Origin: Bacillus sp. MUM 116
GTDB lineage: Bacteria > Bacillota > Bacilli > Bacillales > Cytobacillaceae
Length of the DNA stretch: 64,000 nucleotides
NCBI RefSeq assembly: GCF_001866655.1
Contig: NZ_MLYR01000027.1
Location: 1-64,000, forward strand
Direction of reading: 5' to 3'
Shown one piece after another: positions 8,990 through 18,944 of the stretch. A program made the position numbers and the translations under genes. How positions within the stretch are numbered: position 1 is the first letter of the stretch; each line of letters opens with the position of its first letter. The notes beneath the pieces are model-generated. The model did no database searches. It worked only from the letters and a program-made list of their open reading frames with translations, and was not told the origin of the DNA.

Positions 8990-10432
8990 ATGGAAAGCAT
9001 GGTAAATAATCAAGAAATTGAGAAACAACGCGTAAATTCAGCTAGGTGGTATGCAAATTGGAGGTTTATTACAGCAAGTTTCATCTTTATTATCGCACTC
9101 TTCATTGCAGCAGGCAGCTACTATCAGGCAAACCATTTTAATTCACAAATCAAGATTAATGGCATCAAAGTCGGTGGAATGACCGCTGATCAGGCACTAA
9201 AAAAATTAAAAACAACCGTTTTAAAAAATGTAGTCTATGTTGGAGATGAACAAATTATAGATGGAAAAGACACTAAGGGGGTATTTTCTGGTAAGGATCT
9301 GCCCGATGTCAAAAAATTATTAAAGAGCCAGTGGACTTTTTTTCCCTCTTCAAAAGCGAAAGATTATTCATTAATGCCCAAGCATCAAGATCAGTATCGA
9401 AACCAGACGTTGAAAAAACAGGTGGAAGAAAAGCTGCTAGCCATGAATAAGGGTTTAAAAGCGCCACAAGATGCGGTAGTTCGTTTAAAACAAGGCAAAA
9501 TTATTGTCGCAAACAGCATTAGCGGAGAGAAGTATGATGTCGCCAGTCTTTTGAAGGACTTCGAAAAGCACAAATATGCTAGTGAAATCAGGCTCAATCC
9601 AGTATACATACAGCCAATTAAAGAAGACAGCGAGTTTGTAAAAAATCAACAGAAAAAGTTTGAAGAATTCCTTGCTCAGACCGTTGATTACAAGGTACAG
9701 GGTAAAGTTTTTACGTTAAAAGCGGGCGAATTAGTTAAAAACGCATCTATTTCAAAAGATTTAGAGATTAAGATTGATGAATGGGGTGATTTTAAGAAAA
9801 GAATAGCCAACATTAACAATGGGCAATCCACATTAAATAAGGATTTCAAATTCAAGACTCATTCAGGTTCAGTGATATCGGTTAAAGGTAAAGGCTATGG
9901 CTGGGCCATAAATGTTGAAAAAGAAATACCTCGTATTATGAAAGCTTTTGAAAATGGGGAGAAATCGGTTTCCGCCTCTAATATTTACGGACATGGCTGG
10001 CAGGGTGAAGGCTATGGATATGACACAATTGCCAATAATGGTATTGGTGATACGTATGCTGAAGTCTCCATCGCGGAGCAACGAATGTGGATCTACAAAA
10101 ATGGAAAATTAGTCGTCACAACGAATGTTGTTACCGGCACACACAATCTCAATCAAGATACATCACCTGGAGTGTGGTATATTCTCTATAAGAAGTCACC
10201 TGCCGTGCTAACGGGCAGAGAAAACGGAAAAATTATTTATCAGTCCCCTGTTAGTTATTGGGCTCCTTTTACCAATGACGGACAGGGAATCCACGATGCC
10301 AGCTGGCGAGGCAATTGGGGAAGTAAGGCCTATCTTACTGATGGATCGCATGGCTGTGTCAACACTCCGCCAAGCATTATGAAAACTGTGTATGACAATC
10401 TCAGCACCTATCAGCCGGTTGTTATTTATTGA
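8990..10432 (+). CDS. Membrane-anchored L,D-transpeptidase (YkuD domain) with PG-binding-4-like region
   Basis: The 480-residue protein has a short cytoplasmic N-terminus, one membrane helix at about residues 27-48 and an extracellular part. The middle resembles the peptidoglycan-binding region found in VanW-associated and ErfK/YbiS/YcfS/YnhG proteins. The C-terminal YkuD domain ends with GSHGCVNTPP, whose Cys is the catalytic nucleophile and whose His is part of the motif. Such enzymes make 3-3 cross-links in peptidoglycan or remodel it. The start at 8990 has GGGGGG upstream; an ATG at 8975 overlaps that site. It stands alone, with a terminator at 10540. Confidence 0.88.
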   Translation: MESMVNNQEIEKQRVNSARWYANWRFITASFIFIIALFIAAGSYYQANHFNSQIKINGIKVGGMTADQALKKLKTTVLKNVVYVGDEQIIDGKDTKGVFSGKDLPDVKKLLKSQWTFFPSSKAKDYSLMPKHQDQYRNQTLKKQVEEKLLAMNKGLKAPQDAVVRLKQGKIIVANSISGEKYDVASLLKDFEKHKYASEIRLNPVYIQPIKEDSEFVKNQQKKFEEFLAQTVDYKVQGKVFTLKAGELVKNASISKDLEIKIDEWGDFKKRIANINNGQSTLNKDFKFKTHSGSVISVKGKGYGWAINVEKEIPRIMKAFENGEKSVSASNIYGHGWQGEGYGYDTIANNGIGDTYAEVSIAEQRMWIYKNGKLVVTTNVVTGTHNLNQDTSPGVWYILYKKSPAVLTGRENGKIIYQSPVSYWAPFTNDGQGIHDASWRGNWGSKAYLTDGSHGCVNTPPSIMKTVYDNLSTYQPVVIY

Positions 10433-10539
10433 GGCATGGAAGGCAGTCCAATAATATAACTTTTTAGGAACAGCTGTCACTTTCTTTTCAAAGAATGATA
10501 GGTTTTGAAGATTATATGTAAGAAAACAAGAAACGTAAG

Positions 10540-10576
10540 AAGGCAACGCCCACAGTGAGGGTTAGTTGCCTTTCTT
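10540..10576 (+). terminator. Intrinsic terminator after the L,D-transpeptidase
   Basis: AAGGCAAC (10540-10547) pairs with GTTGCCTT (10565-10572) and is followed by TCTTT. Confidence 0.65.
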
Positions 10577-10603
10577 TAAACTGAGAAAAAGTTAAATAGC
10601 ACT

Positions 10604-11215
10604 TCATTTTTGTAGATTTTTCTTCATAAGAGATGCCACTTGTATGTTTTCCTGTATAGAAGTGCTTTCTAGATTCTTAATAATTAATTCTTGTCGTTCC
10701 ACAGGATGATTTTGGCTTAATTTAGCTTTAGCTTCAATTTTTGTAATTTTTATTTTGAATGCTATAATCCCTTTACTCATTCCTTCAAGATATTTAGGAT
10801 CTACATCATTTAAATTGTATGAGCTATCCGGTCTTTCATATTTGTTTACCATATCATTTAAAGAATCGAATATCACTTTTTGATCTTCGATAATCTCCAT
10901 CTTCCCATATAAATGGATAGACACATAATTCCAGGTAGGTACTGCCAGCGTTGTTTCATACCAAGATGGAGATATATAACAGTGAGGACCTTGGAAAACC
11001 ACAAGAACTTGTTGGTTTTCTATATCCTTCCATTGTTCGTTCGGAAGAGCAAAGTGACCATATAAAGCACTTTCACCTTTATTTAGTGTAAGTGGAAGAT
11101 GGGTTGCGTATGGTTCTCCATTGTGCTGGGAAAATAAAGTGGCAAAGCCGTATTTTTCAATAAAATCATAAATGATTTCTTCATCATCGAGTTGAAAATG
11201 TTTTGGAATATACAT
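10604..11215 (-). CDS. PaiB-like FMN-binding split-barrel protein (copy 1)
   Basis: The 203-residue protein belongs to the PaiB family, annotated as FMN-binding negative transcriptional regulators with a flavin-reductase-like split barrel. Seen motifs are MYIPKHFQ at the N-terminus, YATHLPL, the [12 protein letters not shown] segment and [13 protein letters not shown], all typical of the family. In Bacillus subtilis paiAB overexpression reduces extracellular protease production and sporulation, but the biochemical role is unclear. It follows the B3/B4-domain gene in the same direction with a gap of 28 bases, so they are probably co-transcribed. AAGGAGGGG precedes the ATG. Confidence 0.88.
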   Translation of the reverse strand: MYIPKHFQLDDEEIIYDFIEKYGFATLFSQHNGEPYATHLPLTLNKGESALYGHFALPNEQWKDIENQQVLVVFQGPHCYISPSWYETTLAVPTWNYVSIHLYGKMEIIEDQKVIFDSLNDMVNKYERPDSSYNLNDVDPKYLEGMSKGIIAFKIKITKIEAKAKLSQNHPVERQELIIKNLESTSIQENIQVASLMKKNLQK

Positions 11216-11243
11216 GTTTAAGCCCCTCCTTAATTAAGAAAAA

Positions 11244-11948
11244 CTAGAATGTCATTTCCCTATTATGAATATCTAACACTTCAATCTTCACAGAACCACC
11301 AAGATTATGTAACACTAAATCAGACAATGCTTTAAGCGCTATATGAAACTCATCGCTTCTTGTTTCATCTATTAATTCAATACAGAGGAATGCATTTTTT
11401 GTATTTTCGGTTAGCATCGTCCTCTGAGCTTCACGCCAATTCCAGCATCTGCATATGGCACCGTCATCATCTTTATAAACAATTTCACCTTCATATGGCG
11501 AAGCATTCCCATCATTTCCTAATGGAATAAACGGTTCGTTACCATTTGCCTGCGTTAGCCGAATATCGCCAGCAAAAGTGTCGATATCTTCTCCGCCACA
11601 CGGAAACCCATAACGCAATGAAATGGAATTATAGATGTCAACAAGCGGGTTTATTGTTCCGATATGATTGCCGTTTTTCACTCTTTTTAATAAAGCTTCA
11701 ATGGAACACCTTGCCCCTTTCTTTGTCTTAAATTTCTGAAAAGATTCTCTCCAAACGAATATAACTGGATTACTACTGAATTCCTCCTGAATAAAGAATT
11801 TATGTGCTTCTTTCTCTGCCTCCTGCAGCAGCTTCTCGTAGATTTCAACGTCTATAATTGAATTATCAATCCCCTGGCAAATAAGGGTGCCTATTTTTGC
11901 ATGAGGGAATAACGACCAAAAATCATCTTCAATGATAAATCTAGTCAT
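11244..11948 (-). CDS. B3/B4 tRNA-binding-domain protein
   Basis: The 234-residue protein is a free-standing B3/B4 domain, the fold found in the beta subunit of phenylalanyl-tRNA synthetase. It has VKNGNHIGTINPLVDIYNSI and LRYGFPCGGEDIDTFAGDI, which form the usual core of the family. Free-standing B3/B4 proteins are thought to act in tRNA editing or amino-acid binding, but no function is established for this group. The start at 11948 is chosen for GGAGAG upstream. It precedes the PaiB-like gene in the same direction. Confidence 0.82.
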   Translation of the reverse strand: MTRFIIEDDFWSLFPHAKIGTLICQGIDNSIIDVEIYEKLLQEAEKEAHKFFIQEEFSSNPVIFVWRESFQKFKTKKGARCSIEALLKRVKNGNHIGTINPLVDIYNSISLRYGFPCGGEDIDTFAGDIRLTQANGNEPFIPLGNDGNASPYEGEIVYKDDDGAICRCWNWREAQRTMLTENTKNAFLCIELIDETRSDEFHIALKALSDLVLHNLGGSVKIEVLDIHNREMTF

Positions 11949-12049
11949 AAAATATCTCTCCATTTCATTTTACTTTAAGTCTTTTAATGAAGAAAAAACG
12001 CGGTTCATGTATATACCGCGTTTCTGATTAAGTTTAACGAGGTTCTTAC

Positions 12050-12712
12050 TTAGTTATCATTAACTGTGTTCGAGCCTGAAAACATCTGATAAATCGTACT
12101 GTGAATCAAACTCCATAACATTGCCAAAGCAAAATAGGCCATCGCCAAACTCGATAATGTAAAGATTCCACGCAAAAGCTTCTCTCCAACAAATTTCCGC
12201 GACCAAGCGACCAACGTGGATATGACAACACACCATGCAAAAGCACCAGCAGCAAAGCCAACAAACAAGATCACCAGCTTATCCATTAACGGCATCCCTG
12301 TAATACGGGCTGCAAATCCTCCGCCGATCCCGCCCCAAAACGCAATACCAAACGGATTGGCAATTGAAAACACAATCCCTGTTAAAAAGTCTCGTTGTTC
12401 CTTCGTTTCTGATTGGGTCAAATCAATGGGTTTACGAGCGTCTAAAAAGGACATCCATGCCATTCGGAGTAAAAAAGCGACTCCAGCAATTCCCAAAATG
12501 ATTTGCACCGCCAAAAAGTGGAAGATAAGTGCCACACCTGTTAGCCCGACAACAGCCCAAAGCAAATCACCTAGTAAAGCTCCAAGCTCCACTGAGAAGG
12601 CTGGCATAAATCCGTGTTTTAATCCCCTGCGCAACGCTTCTGTGTTAACTGCTCCAGGGGATGCACTATAAACAAATCCGAGAACACAGGCCGTTACAAT
12701 CAAACCAATCAT
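12050..12712 (-). CDS. LysE/RhtB-family amino acid exporter
   Basis: The 220-residue protein has six membrane helices and the LysE-family features: N-terminal SASPGAVNTEALRRGLKHGF and GIAFWGGIGGG in the middle. Such exporters pump out basic or hydrophobic amino acids and related metabolites. The ATG overlaps the stop of the upstream PaiB-like gene by four bases, so the two are translationally coupled. A MocR regulator is divergent from this pair, a common pairing for amino acid exporters. Substrate unknown. Confidence 0.87.
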   Translation of the reverse strand: MIGLIVTACVLGFVYSASPGAVNTEALRRGLKHGFMPAFSVELGALLGDLLWAVVGLTGVALIFHFLAVQIILGIAGVAFLLRMAWMSFLDARKPIDLTQSETKEQRDFLTGIVFSIANPFGIAFWGGIGGGFAARITGMPLMDKLVILFVGFAAGAFAWCVVISTLVAWSRKFVGEKLLRGIFTLSSLAMAYFALAMLWSLIHSTIYQMFSGSNTVNDN

Positions 12713-13332
12713 TCAAACAACCCTTTCCGTTGCTCACGCATCCACTGTGCACTCTGAGTTTCCCCTTGCTCATCTGACTTTTCAAGTTCTTTAACGATAT
12801 TTTTGTAATCTGTGTCGCTGCGATTTTGGCTCATTTTAGCTGCAGCTTGAATCGAAGTAATTTCTATTTTAAAACCAACAATGCCTTTCATTTCGCTCTC
12901 AAGCAAATTAGGATTGAATGTATGCCACATCCTCCCGTTTTCCCGATGAGACTCGTAACGGTTGAGCAGCATATCCAAATCCGCTTTCAACTCATCCGAA
13001 GTCAAGATGCGTGCTGTTCCATACGCATGTACCGCTAGATAATCCCATGTGGGGACCTCTTCAACCGTATACCAACTTGACGAAACGTAAGCATGAGGTC
13101 CTTGAAAAATAAGCAACACATCAGCATTATGATCCAAAGTCTTTTTCTGCATGTTTCCATAGGCGATGTGCCCTGTCGCATAGATTTTCCCGTCCTCTTC
13201 GCGAATCTGTATGGGAAGGTGTGTAGCGATGGGACGATGTTCATCGACAGTAACTAATAATGCAAACGGATGCGACTTCATAAATTGAACTGCCTCATCA
13301 TGACCCATACGATATTGCTTTGGTATGTACAC
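12709..13332 (-). CDS. PaiB-like FMN-binding protein (copy 2)
   Basis: This 207-residue protein is a second member of the PaiB family in the window, sharing YIPKQYRM, IATHLPIQ, GPHAYVSSSWY and VPTWDYLAVHAYG with copy 1 although overall similarity is only moderate. The start is taken as GTG at 13332, which has AAAGGA eight bases upstream; the ATG nine bases earlier overlaps that site. It is coupled to lysE by a four-base overlap and divergent from a MocR regulator. Known biology of PaiB (regulation of protease and sporulation) may not apply here; a flavin-binding or detoxifying role is equally possible. Confidence 0.85.
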   Translation of the reverse strand: MYIPKQYRMGHDEAVQFMKSHPFALLVTVDEHRPIATHLPIQIREEDGKIYATGHIAYGNMQKKTLDHNADVLLIFQGPHAYVSSSWYTVEEVPTWDYLAVHAYGTARILTSDELKADLDMLLNRYESHRENGRMWHTFNPNLLESEMKGIVGFKIEITSIQAAAKMSQNRSDTDYKNIVKELEKSDEQGETQSAQWMREQRKGLFE

Positions 13333-13403
13333 AATAATCATCCTTTCAACTTGTAAATGAATTTTAATAATAAATTTCCGATAAAAAAATAATATTATAC
13401 AAA

Positions 13404-13447
13404 CTGACATTAAAAAAGGTACAATAACAAACAAATATACATGTCAG
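13404..13447. promoter_or_regulatory. Separated inverted repeat CTGACAT / ATGTCAG in MocR-PaiB divergent region
   Basis: CTGACAT at 13404-13410 and ATGTCAG at 13441-13447 flank the probable promoter of the MocR gene. The arms are perfect and 37 bases apart from start to start. It may be an autoregulatory site. Confidence 0.35.
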
Positions 13448-13459
13448 AGGTAGATTGGA

Positions 13460-14836
13460 ATGAAAAATACCATTTTTGCATTTAAGGATGACTTTCCCAA
13501 ATATAAACAAATTTACGAGCAGTTTAAATTATTTATTGAACAAGGAGACATGTTGGCGAATGAGCAAATGCCCTCCATTCGGGGGCTTGCAGATTCCTTA
13601 CATGTAAGTCGTAATACAACATTAATGGCATATGAACAACTTGTTGCTGAAGGGTATATTCGCGGGGAGGGACGTAAAGGTTATTTTGTAAATGAGTTAG
13701 AACCCCTATTATTTCAGGAGGCATTCATCTCTAATAAAAAGCAAACAGAGTCCAAGAAATCTCCGATTGTTAATTTCAGGGCAGATGCTGTTGATCAAAC
13801 ACATTTCCCACTGAAGATTTGGAGGAGGATTGCCAATCAAGTATTAACATTAGAGGATAGCTTTCGATACGGAGAACCATTTGGGGAAGAGGCTTTGCGC
13901 GAACAAATCTCCGCCTATTTATTCCAATCACGCGGGGTGAAAACAAATGCAAATGCAATTATTATCGGAAGCAGTACCCAACAAATGCTTGTGTACCTGG
14001 GACACATACTGAAGGATGAATTCCAGAGTATTATCGTTGAAGACCCTGGTTACGACGGTGCCAGGGAAGCTTTTCAATTCCATCGTTTTATGTTTGAAAC
14101 CTTACCGGTTAATGAAACAGGTGCTGATCTTTCACAATTAGAACAAATGAAATCACGATTAATCTATGTAACCCCTTCCCATCAAAGTCCAATGGGGGTA
14201 AGCATGTCTATTCAACAACGGCAAATGCTGATTCATTGGGTTGACAAGATGCGTGGATATATTATCGAAGACGATTATGACAGTGAGTTTCGCTATACAC
14301 AAAAACCATTTCCTGCTCTTGCATCTATTGATTCGGCAAGAGTCATCTATTTAGGGAATTTCTCAAAATCATTTCTTCCGGGAATCCGTTTAACTTATAT
14401 GGTGTTGCCAGAGCCAGTTTTAACTCGTTATAAAAAGCATTTTACTTATTTTGAATGTCCCACTTCACTTCTCAGCCAACTCACAATGGCAAAATTTATG
14501 GAATTGGGAGAGTGGAATCGCCACGTTAAACGAATGCGTCTTGTTTATAAGAGAAAAATGCTGCATTTAGTTTCTGAATTAAAAAAGCAATTCGGCCAAA
14601 ATATTTCTATTATTGGCGAGCAGTCCGGTTTGTACTTATTAATCAAATTACACCTTAACCGTTCAGAAGAATGGTTCATCAGGCGCGCTTCTTCTTTTGG
14701 TGTAAAAGTGTGTCCGACCTCACTCTACTTTATTAATAAAAAAACCGATCACCCAATCATTAAACTTGGATTTAGTCATCTTACATGTGATGAAATTGAG
14801 CTTGGTGTCAAGCTCCTAAAAAAGGCCTGGGCATAA
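13460..14836 (+). CDS. MocR-family regulator (PdxR/GabR type), divergent from paiB-lysE
   Basis: The 458-residue protein has an N-terminal GntR winged helix (residues about 12-80, SIRGLADSLHVSRNTTLMAYEQ) and an aminotransferase-like domain with YVTPSHQSPMGVSM, the IIEDDYDSEF segment and GNFSKSFLPGIRLTY, whose first Lys should bind pyridoxal phosphate. This is the GabR/PdxR class, which normally controls a divergent neighbour. The neighbour here is the PaiB-LysE pair, so the likely job is to control export of an amine or amino acid. The gene is complete and of usual length. Confidence 0.9.
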   Translation: MKNTIFAFKDDFPKYKQIYEQFKLFIEQGDMLANEQMPSIRGLADSLHVSRNTTLMAYEQLVAEGYIRGEGRKGYFVNELEPLLFQEAFISNKKQTESKKSPIVNFRADAVDQTHFPLKIWRRIANQVLTLEDSFRYGEPFGEEALREQISAYLFQSRGVKTNANAIIIGSSTQQMLVYLGHILKDEFQSIIVEDPGYDGAREAFQFHRFMFETLPVNETGADLSQLEQMKSRLIYVTPSHQSPMGVSMSIQQRQMLIHWVDKMRGYIIEDDYDSEFRYTQKPFPALASIDSARVIYLGNFSKSFLPGIRLTYMVLPEPVLTRYKKHFTYFECPTSLLSQLTMAKFMELGEWNRHVKRMRLVYKRKMLHLVSELKKQFGQNISIIGEQSGLYLLIKLHLNRSEEWFIRRASSFGVKVCPTSLYFINKKTDHPIIKLGFSHLTCDEIELGVKLLKKAWA

Positions 14837-14841
14837 AAACA

Positions 14842-14877
14842 CCCCGTCATCGTTAGTTGAGGCTGACGATGACGGGG
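14842..14877 (-). terminator. Strong intrinsic terminator of the UvrA-like gene
   Basis: A perfect 12-base stem, CCCCGTCATCGT with ACGATGACGGGG, is followed on the minus strand by GTTTTT. It lies about 130 bases after the UvrA-like stop codon and may also end the plus-strand MocR transcript. Confidence 0.75.
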
Positions 14878-15009
14878 CAGTTCCATTTGTAATAGCAGGA
14901 AATAAAGTTTTCCGATCGGCCCCCCATTTTGGATAATTTTCGATTCAAAAATGGCCGTTTTATCGCCTGCTTTTCCACACTATATAAAGGACTCTTGCAC
15001 TCTATAATA

Positions 15010-17301
15010 TCACCATACGGCCTGTCCTAAATGTTTTCTAACTCCATCCTTTAACCATTTCGCTGTCAATGTTTCTGCATTTAACATCTCTTCTGGTGTG
15101 CCTTCGAATATAATTTGTCCGCCTTGCTTTCCCCCTCCTGGACCCAATTCTATTACCCAGTCACTCGCCGCTATGAAGTCAAGTTTGTGTTCGATTATTA
15201 TAACAGAATTACCTCTGTTTACAAGATTTTGAAATACATCTAAGAGTTTTTCATTATCCTCCGTGTGTAGTCCTAAGGATGGCTCGTCTAATAGGTAAAT
15301 TTGTCCTTCTTTTTGTAAGTGGCTTGCAAGTTTTAGACGTTGAATTTCTCCTCCGCTTAGGGAACTTGTCGTCTGTCCTAAGGTCAGATACCCTAATCCC
15401 ACGTCTTTTAGCGTATGCACTCTTTTTATGATTTTTGGCGCTTTAAAATAATTAATTGCCTCGTCTATTGTTAAATCTAAAATCTCTACTATATTTTTAT
15501 CTTGATATCGAAAGACAAGCGCTTCGTCTGAATATCTCGTACCGCCACATGCTTCGCAAGGGATAGTCACTGGATCTGCAAATGCTACTTCTGGCGTTAG
15601 GACTCCTTTTCCTTTGCATATAGGACATGCTCCTGAAGAGTTGAAGCTGAACAAACCTGCTGGTTGTCCTGTTTCTATTGAAAATATTGTGCGAATATCG
15701 TCCATTATCCCCATATATGTAGCTAGGGTCGAACGGTTGGAGATTCCTATGCCGCCTTGTCCTACCATTATGGTTCCCGGATATCTTTCTGTAAAGGCTT
15801 CCAACATTAGAGAGCTTTTACCAGAACCAGATACTCCACTTATACAGACTAAGACATTTTTAGGAATATCTACGCTTATATTTTTTAAGTTATTGTTACT
15901 TGCTTTTTTTATTTTAAAATAACTTTTTATATCCCTTGGATTTTTATTTATTTTTAGCTCGTGTTTTAGGGCTGTTGCGGTGGGAGAGTTTTTTAGTCCT
16001 TCTAATTTCCCTTGATAGACAACTTCCCCTCCATTTACACCTGCTCCTGTTCCCATCTCTATTATTTCATCCGCTATTTTTATTACTGACAGATCGTGTT
16101 CGATTACGATTACGGTATTATGTTGGGATTTTATCCTTTTTAGCATCTGTATTAACATATCCACTTCTTCTGGATGGAGTCCTGCACTTGGTTCGTCGAA
16201 AATGTATGTGATATTGTTGAGACTGCTTCCTAAATGACGAGCGATTTTTACCCTCTGAGCTTCACCACCAGACAGGGTGCCCATTTTTCTTGATAGGCTC
16301 AAATATCCTAGTCCCATGTCAACTAGCTGTTTTACATATGGGATTGCTTGTCGTGCTATTGATTCTCCCATAGGATCTTTTATGTTCTTTAGTTCTTCTA
16401 GTATTTCTGGGAGCTCCAATTGATCGTATTCTGCGATATTGAGGCCATTTATTCTACACTCTAAAACCTTTGGATTTAGACCGGAACCTTGGCAGGTTGG
16501 GCATAAGAATCGAGTTGATACTGCTAAAACGTCATCTTGGGATACTTGTTTTAGTTTTGTGATGTCTCTATTTATATAAAGGCGCGTAAATCTAGGCAAT
16601 AACCCATCCCACTCTGCATTATGAGGTCCGTTTTTTGTGTGAAACGGCGCATAGGCTCTTTCTCCTTCTCGTGGGCCATATAATAGTAGATGGAGTTCTT
16701 CTTCTGCATAGTCCTTTATGGGTTTATCTGGATCGAATAATCCACAGGTCATCATCCAATTACCTTGCCAACCAGAAGGCGATAATGGCTTAAATTTCAC
16801 TGCATAATCTCGAAGTGACTTATCGTAATCGATAATCTTATTTAAATCTGGCGCAATTACCTCCCCATATCCACTACATTCTGGACATCTACCAAAGGAA
16901 CTTTGGCTCGAAAAATCATTTGCAGAACCTATTGATGGATTTCCTATTCTTGAAAACAAAAGTCTTATTAATGGATTTATATCCATATAGGTGCCAATTG
17001 CTGAGCGGGAATTGCCTCCTATAGGTCTTTGCTCTACTACTATAACCGGGCTTAAGTTTTGCATAAGATCGGCGTGGGGTCGCTCAAACCTTGGCATTTG
17101 ATTTCTGACATAAAGAGGATAATTCAAAGTCATTTGCCTTCTACTTTCTGTTGCTAATGTATCAAAAACTACTGAGCTCTTTCCCGATCCTGAAAGACCC
17201 GTAAATACGATGATTTTTTCTTTTGGTATGTTTAAATCTACATTTTTTAAATTATTTTCTTTTAGCCCTCTTAAAATGATTTCATCTTTTATTTCTGACA
17301 T
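15010..17301 (-). CDS. Short UvrA-like ABC ATPase (UvrB-binding domain absent)
   Basis: The 763-residue protein has two ABC modules arranged as in UvrA: Walker A GLSGSGKS near residue 35 and GVSGSGKSS near 490, with signatures LSGGEAQRVKIA and LSGGEIQRLKLA. Zinc-type Cys pairs CPECSGYG, CPTCQGSG and CPICKGKG are present. Full UvrA is about 940-950 residues; this protein lacks that extra length, which includes the UvrB-interaction region, and is close in size to the drug-resistance homologue DrrC. It may protect or scan DNA without UvrB. By eye its third codon positions are richer in A/T than the neighbours, which suggests horizontal transfer. AAAGG stands before the ATG. Confidence 0.85.
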   Translation of the reverse strand: MSEIKDEIILRGLKENNLKNVDLNIPKEKIIVFTGLSGSGKSSVVFDTLATESRRQMTLNYPLYVRNQMPRFERPHADLMQNLSPVIVVEQRPIGGNSRSAIGTYMDINPLIRLLFSRIGNPSIGSANDFSSQSSFGRCPECSGYGEVIAPDLNKIIDYDKSLRDYAVKFKPLSPSGWQGNWMMTCGLFDPDKPIKDYAEEELHLLLYGPREGERAYAPFHTKNGPHNAEWDGLLPRFTRLYINRDITKLKQVSQDDVLAVSTRFLCPTCQGSGLNPKVLECRINGLNIAEYDQLELPEILEELKNIKDPMGESIARQAIPYVKQLVDMGLGYLSLSRKMGTLSGGEAQRVKIARHLGSSLNNITYIFDEPSAGLHPEEVDMLIQMLKRIKSQHNTVIVIEHDLSVIKIADEIIEMGTGAGVNGGEVVYQGKLEGLKNSPTATALKHELKINKNPRDIKSYFKIKKASNNNLKNISVDIPKNVLVCISGVSGSGKSSLMLEAFTERYPGTIMVGQGGIGISNRSTLATYMGIMDDIRTIFSIETGQPAGLFSFNSSGACPICKGKGVLTPEVAFADPVTIPCEACGGTRYSDEALVFRYQDKNIVEILDLTIDEAINYFKAPKIIKRVHTLKDVGLGYLTLGQTTSSLSGGEIQRLKLASHLQKEGQIYLLDEPSLGLHTEDNEKLLDVFQNLVNRGNSVIIIEHKLDFIAASDWVIELGPGGGKQGGQIIFEGTPEEMLNAETLTAKWLKDGVRKHLGQAVW

Positions 17302-17605
17302 ATAATCAGCCTTTCAGATTTTATCTACCAAGAAAGTGACTTCGGAACTGTAAACACCAGCATTCAGTCGTAGATTGCTGACTTCTAGCTACTTGCAGTT
17401 CGCCATAAGTCTAGCCAACTCTGACGGGGGAAATACCTTTCAAGTTCTTTTGCCTCTCTAGCTTGAAAATAAGAATTGACTTTTATTGATCTGGACACAA
17501 AAAACCCCGGATTTTTATTAAAAAACCCGAGAAATTATTGGATTCGGTCCCTCAATCGGAAAGGGCCACATCATTCTACTGTCTTCCTGTCCCATCAACA
17601 TTCTT
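17302..17605. other. Gene-free stretch upstream of the UvrA-like gene
   Basis: No protein or known RNA was recognised in these 304 bases. A short CCCGG-type hairpin with runs of T lies at about 17504-17532 and may end the dus transcript. The part next to the UvrA-like gene (17310-17450) is less AT-rich than the surroundings and may be its leader. Confidence 0.4.
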
Positions 17606-18559
17606 TCACCCGAAGTTATCAAGCAATGCACGCACTTCATCTGTTGACTCTGTGCTCATTAATTGATTTCTTAATTCACTTGCCCCTCGAAATCCTTTAA
17701 CATATATCTTAAAAAAGCGATGAAGAGCCTTGAACGGACGTAACTCTAATTCTGAATATTTATCATGGAGATCCAGATGCAATCTTAAGAGATCAAGCAA
17801 TTCCTTACTGCTATGATCTTCCGGCTGCTTTTCAAAGGCAAATGGATTATTGAAAATTCCACGCCCAATCATAATCCCATCAATACCGTATTGATGAGCG
17901 AGCTTTAAGCCAGTTTGACGGTCAGGGATATCCCCGTTGATCGTCAAGAGTGTATCTGGTGCCACCTTGTCACGAAGTTTCTTAATCTCCGGGATTAGTT
18001 CCCAATGAGCATCCACTTTGCTCATTTCCTCTCTTGTACGCAGATGAATGGAAAGATTGACAATGTCTTGTTTCAATATGTGTGTCAGCCAGTCATGCCA
18101 TTCGTCTACATCCGCGTAACCAAGCCTTGTCTTTACACTTACGGGCAATCCTCCTGCTTTTGCTGCTTGTATTAATTCTGCTGCAACTTCTGGACGACGG
18201 ATGAGACCGCTTCCCTTCCCATGCTGTGCCACATTAGGTACAGGACAGCCCATATTGATATCGATACCCTGAAACCCAAGTTCCGCCATACCAATACTCA
18301 TTTGCCGAAAGTTTTCAGGCTTATCTCCCCATATATGGGCTACCATTGGCTGTTCATCCTCTGTAAAAGTCAAACGCCCGCGCACACTCTGTTTCCCCTC
18401 TGGGTGACAATAACTCTCACTGTTTGTAAACTCTGTAAAAAACACATCAGGTCTGGCTGCCGCGCTTACTACATGGCGAAAAACAACATCCGTCACATCT
18501 TCCATTGGTGCCAGTACAAAAAACGGCCTCGGTAAATCACGCCAAAAATTATCTTTCAT
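17606..18559 (-). CDS. dus: tRNA-dihydrouridine synthase
   Basis: The 317-residue protein is a flavin-dependent tRNA-dihydrouridine synthase with a TIM barrel and C-terminal helical domain. It shows [13 protein letters not shown] near the N-terminus, the catalytic Cys at residue 105 in [25 protein letters not shown] and NGDIPDR, then [11 protein letters not shown]. It reduces uridine in the D-loop of tRNAs. The start at 18559 has AGAGG eight bases upstream; a TTG six bases earlier is too close to that site. Bacillus subtilis has a homologue (yfjN) in the corresponding region. Confidence 0.93.
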   Translation of the reverse strand: MKDNFWRDLPRPFFVLAPMEDVTDVVFRHVVSAAARPDVFFTEFTNSESYCHPEGKQSVRGRLTFTEDEQPMVAHIWGDKPENFRQMSIGMAELGFQGIDINMGCPVPNVAQHGKGSGLIRRPEVAAELIQAAKAGGLPVSVKTRLGYADVDEWHDWLTHILKQDIVNLSIHLRTREEMSKVDAHWELIPEIKKLRDKVAPDTLLTINGDIPDRQTGLKLAHQYGIDGIMIGRGIFNNPFAFEKQPEDHSSKELLDLLRLHLDLHDKYSELELRPFKALHRFFKIYVKGFRGASELRNQLMSTESTDEVRALLDNFG

Positions 18560-18742
18560 ATTCAAATCCTCTCATTATGGGACACCTGGACAAGCCCTTG
18601 TCCCCCAAAATAAAAAGCAAGGATTTCCCTGCTTCTTTTACACTAATACCGCGCTTAAGCACATTTTATCAAACTATAGTAAATTTTGATCATTATACAC
18701 TTTAATATTAACAAATAAAAAGTGCAAAGAAAATCGGGTAAG

Positions 18743-18798
18743 ATGCGGTGATGTGGGACACAGGTATAGATATATTATCCAAGTTACCGCATTTTTTC
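18743..18798 (+). terminator. Hairpin with T run in the dus-PfpI gap
   Basis: ATGCGGT (18743) pairs with ACCGCAT (18786-18792) and TTTTT follows. No plus-strand gene precedes it, so it is either part of a small RNA or a relic. Confidence 0.4.
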
Positions 18799-18944
18799 AC
18801 ATTTTTTCGGTTATAAAATAAAGTCTTCTAAAATAACAGAGAAAAGCCAAGCAGGACAAGGGATTGAGCATGAAACAGCCCTGAAATCGGAAATGTTTAT
18901 TTGTTTTGGAAAAGTTTATTTTAGTTAGACATCTTTAAAAAGAG

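Noticed and set aside
12216-12671. 151-codon frame antisense to lysE
   Set aside because: It is a shadow frame of the LysE gene on the opposite strand with Pro/Ala/Lys-rich low-complexity sequence.
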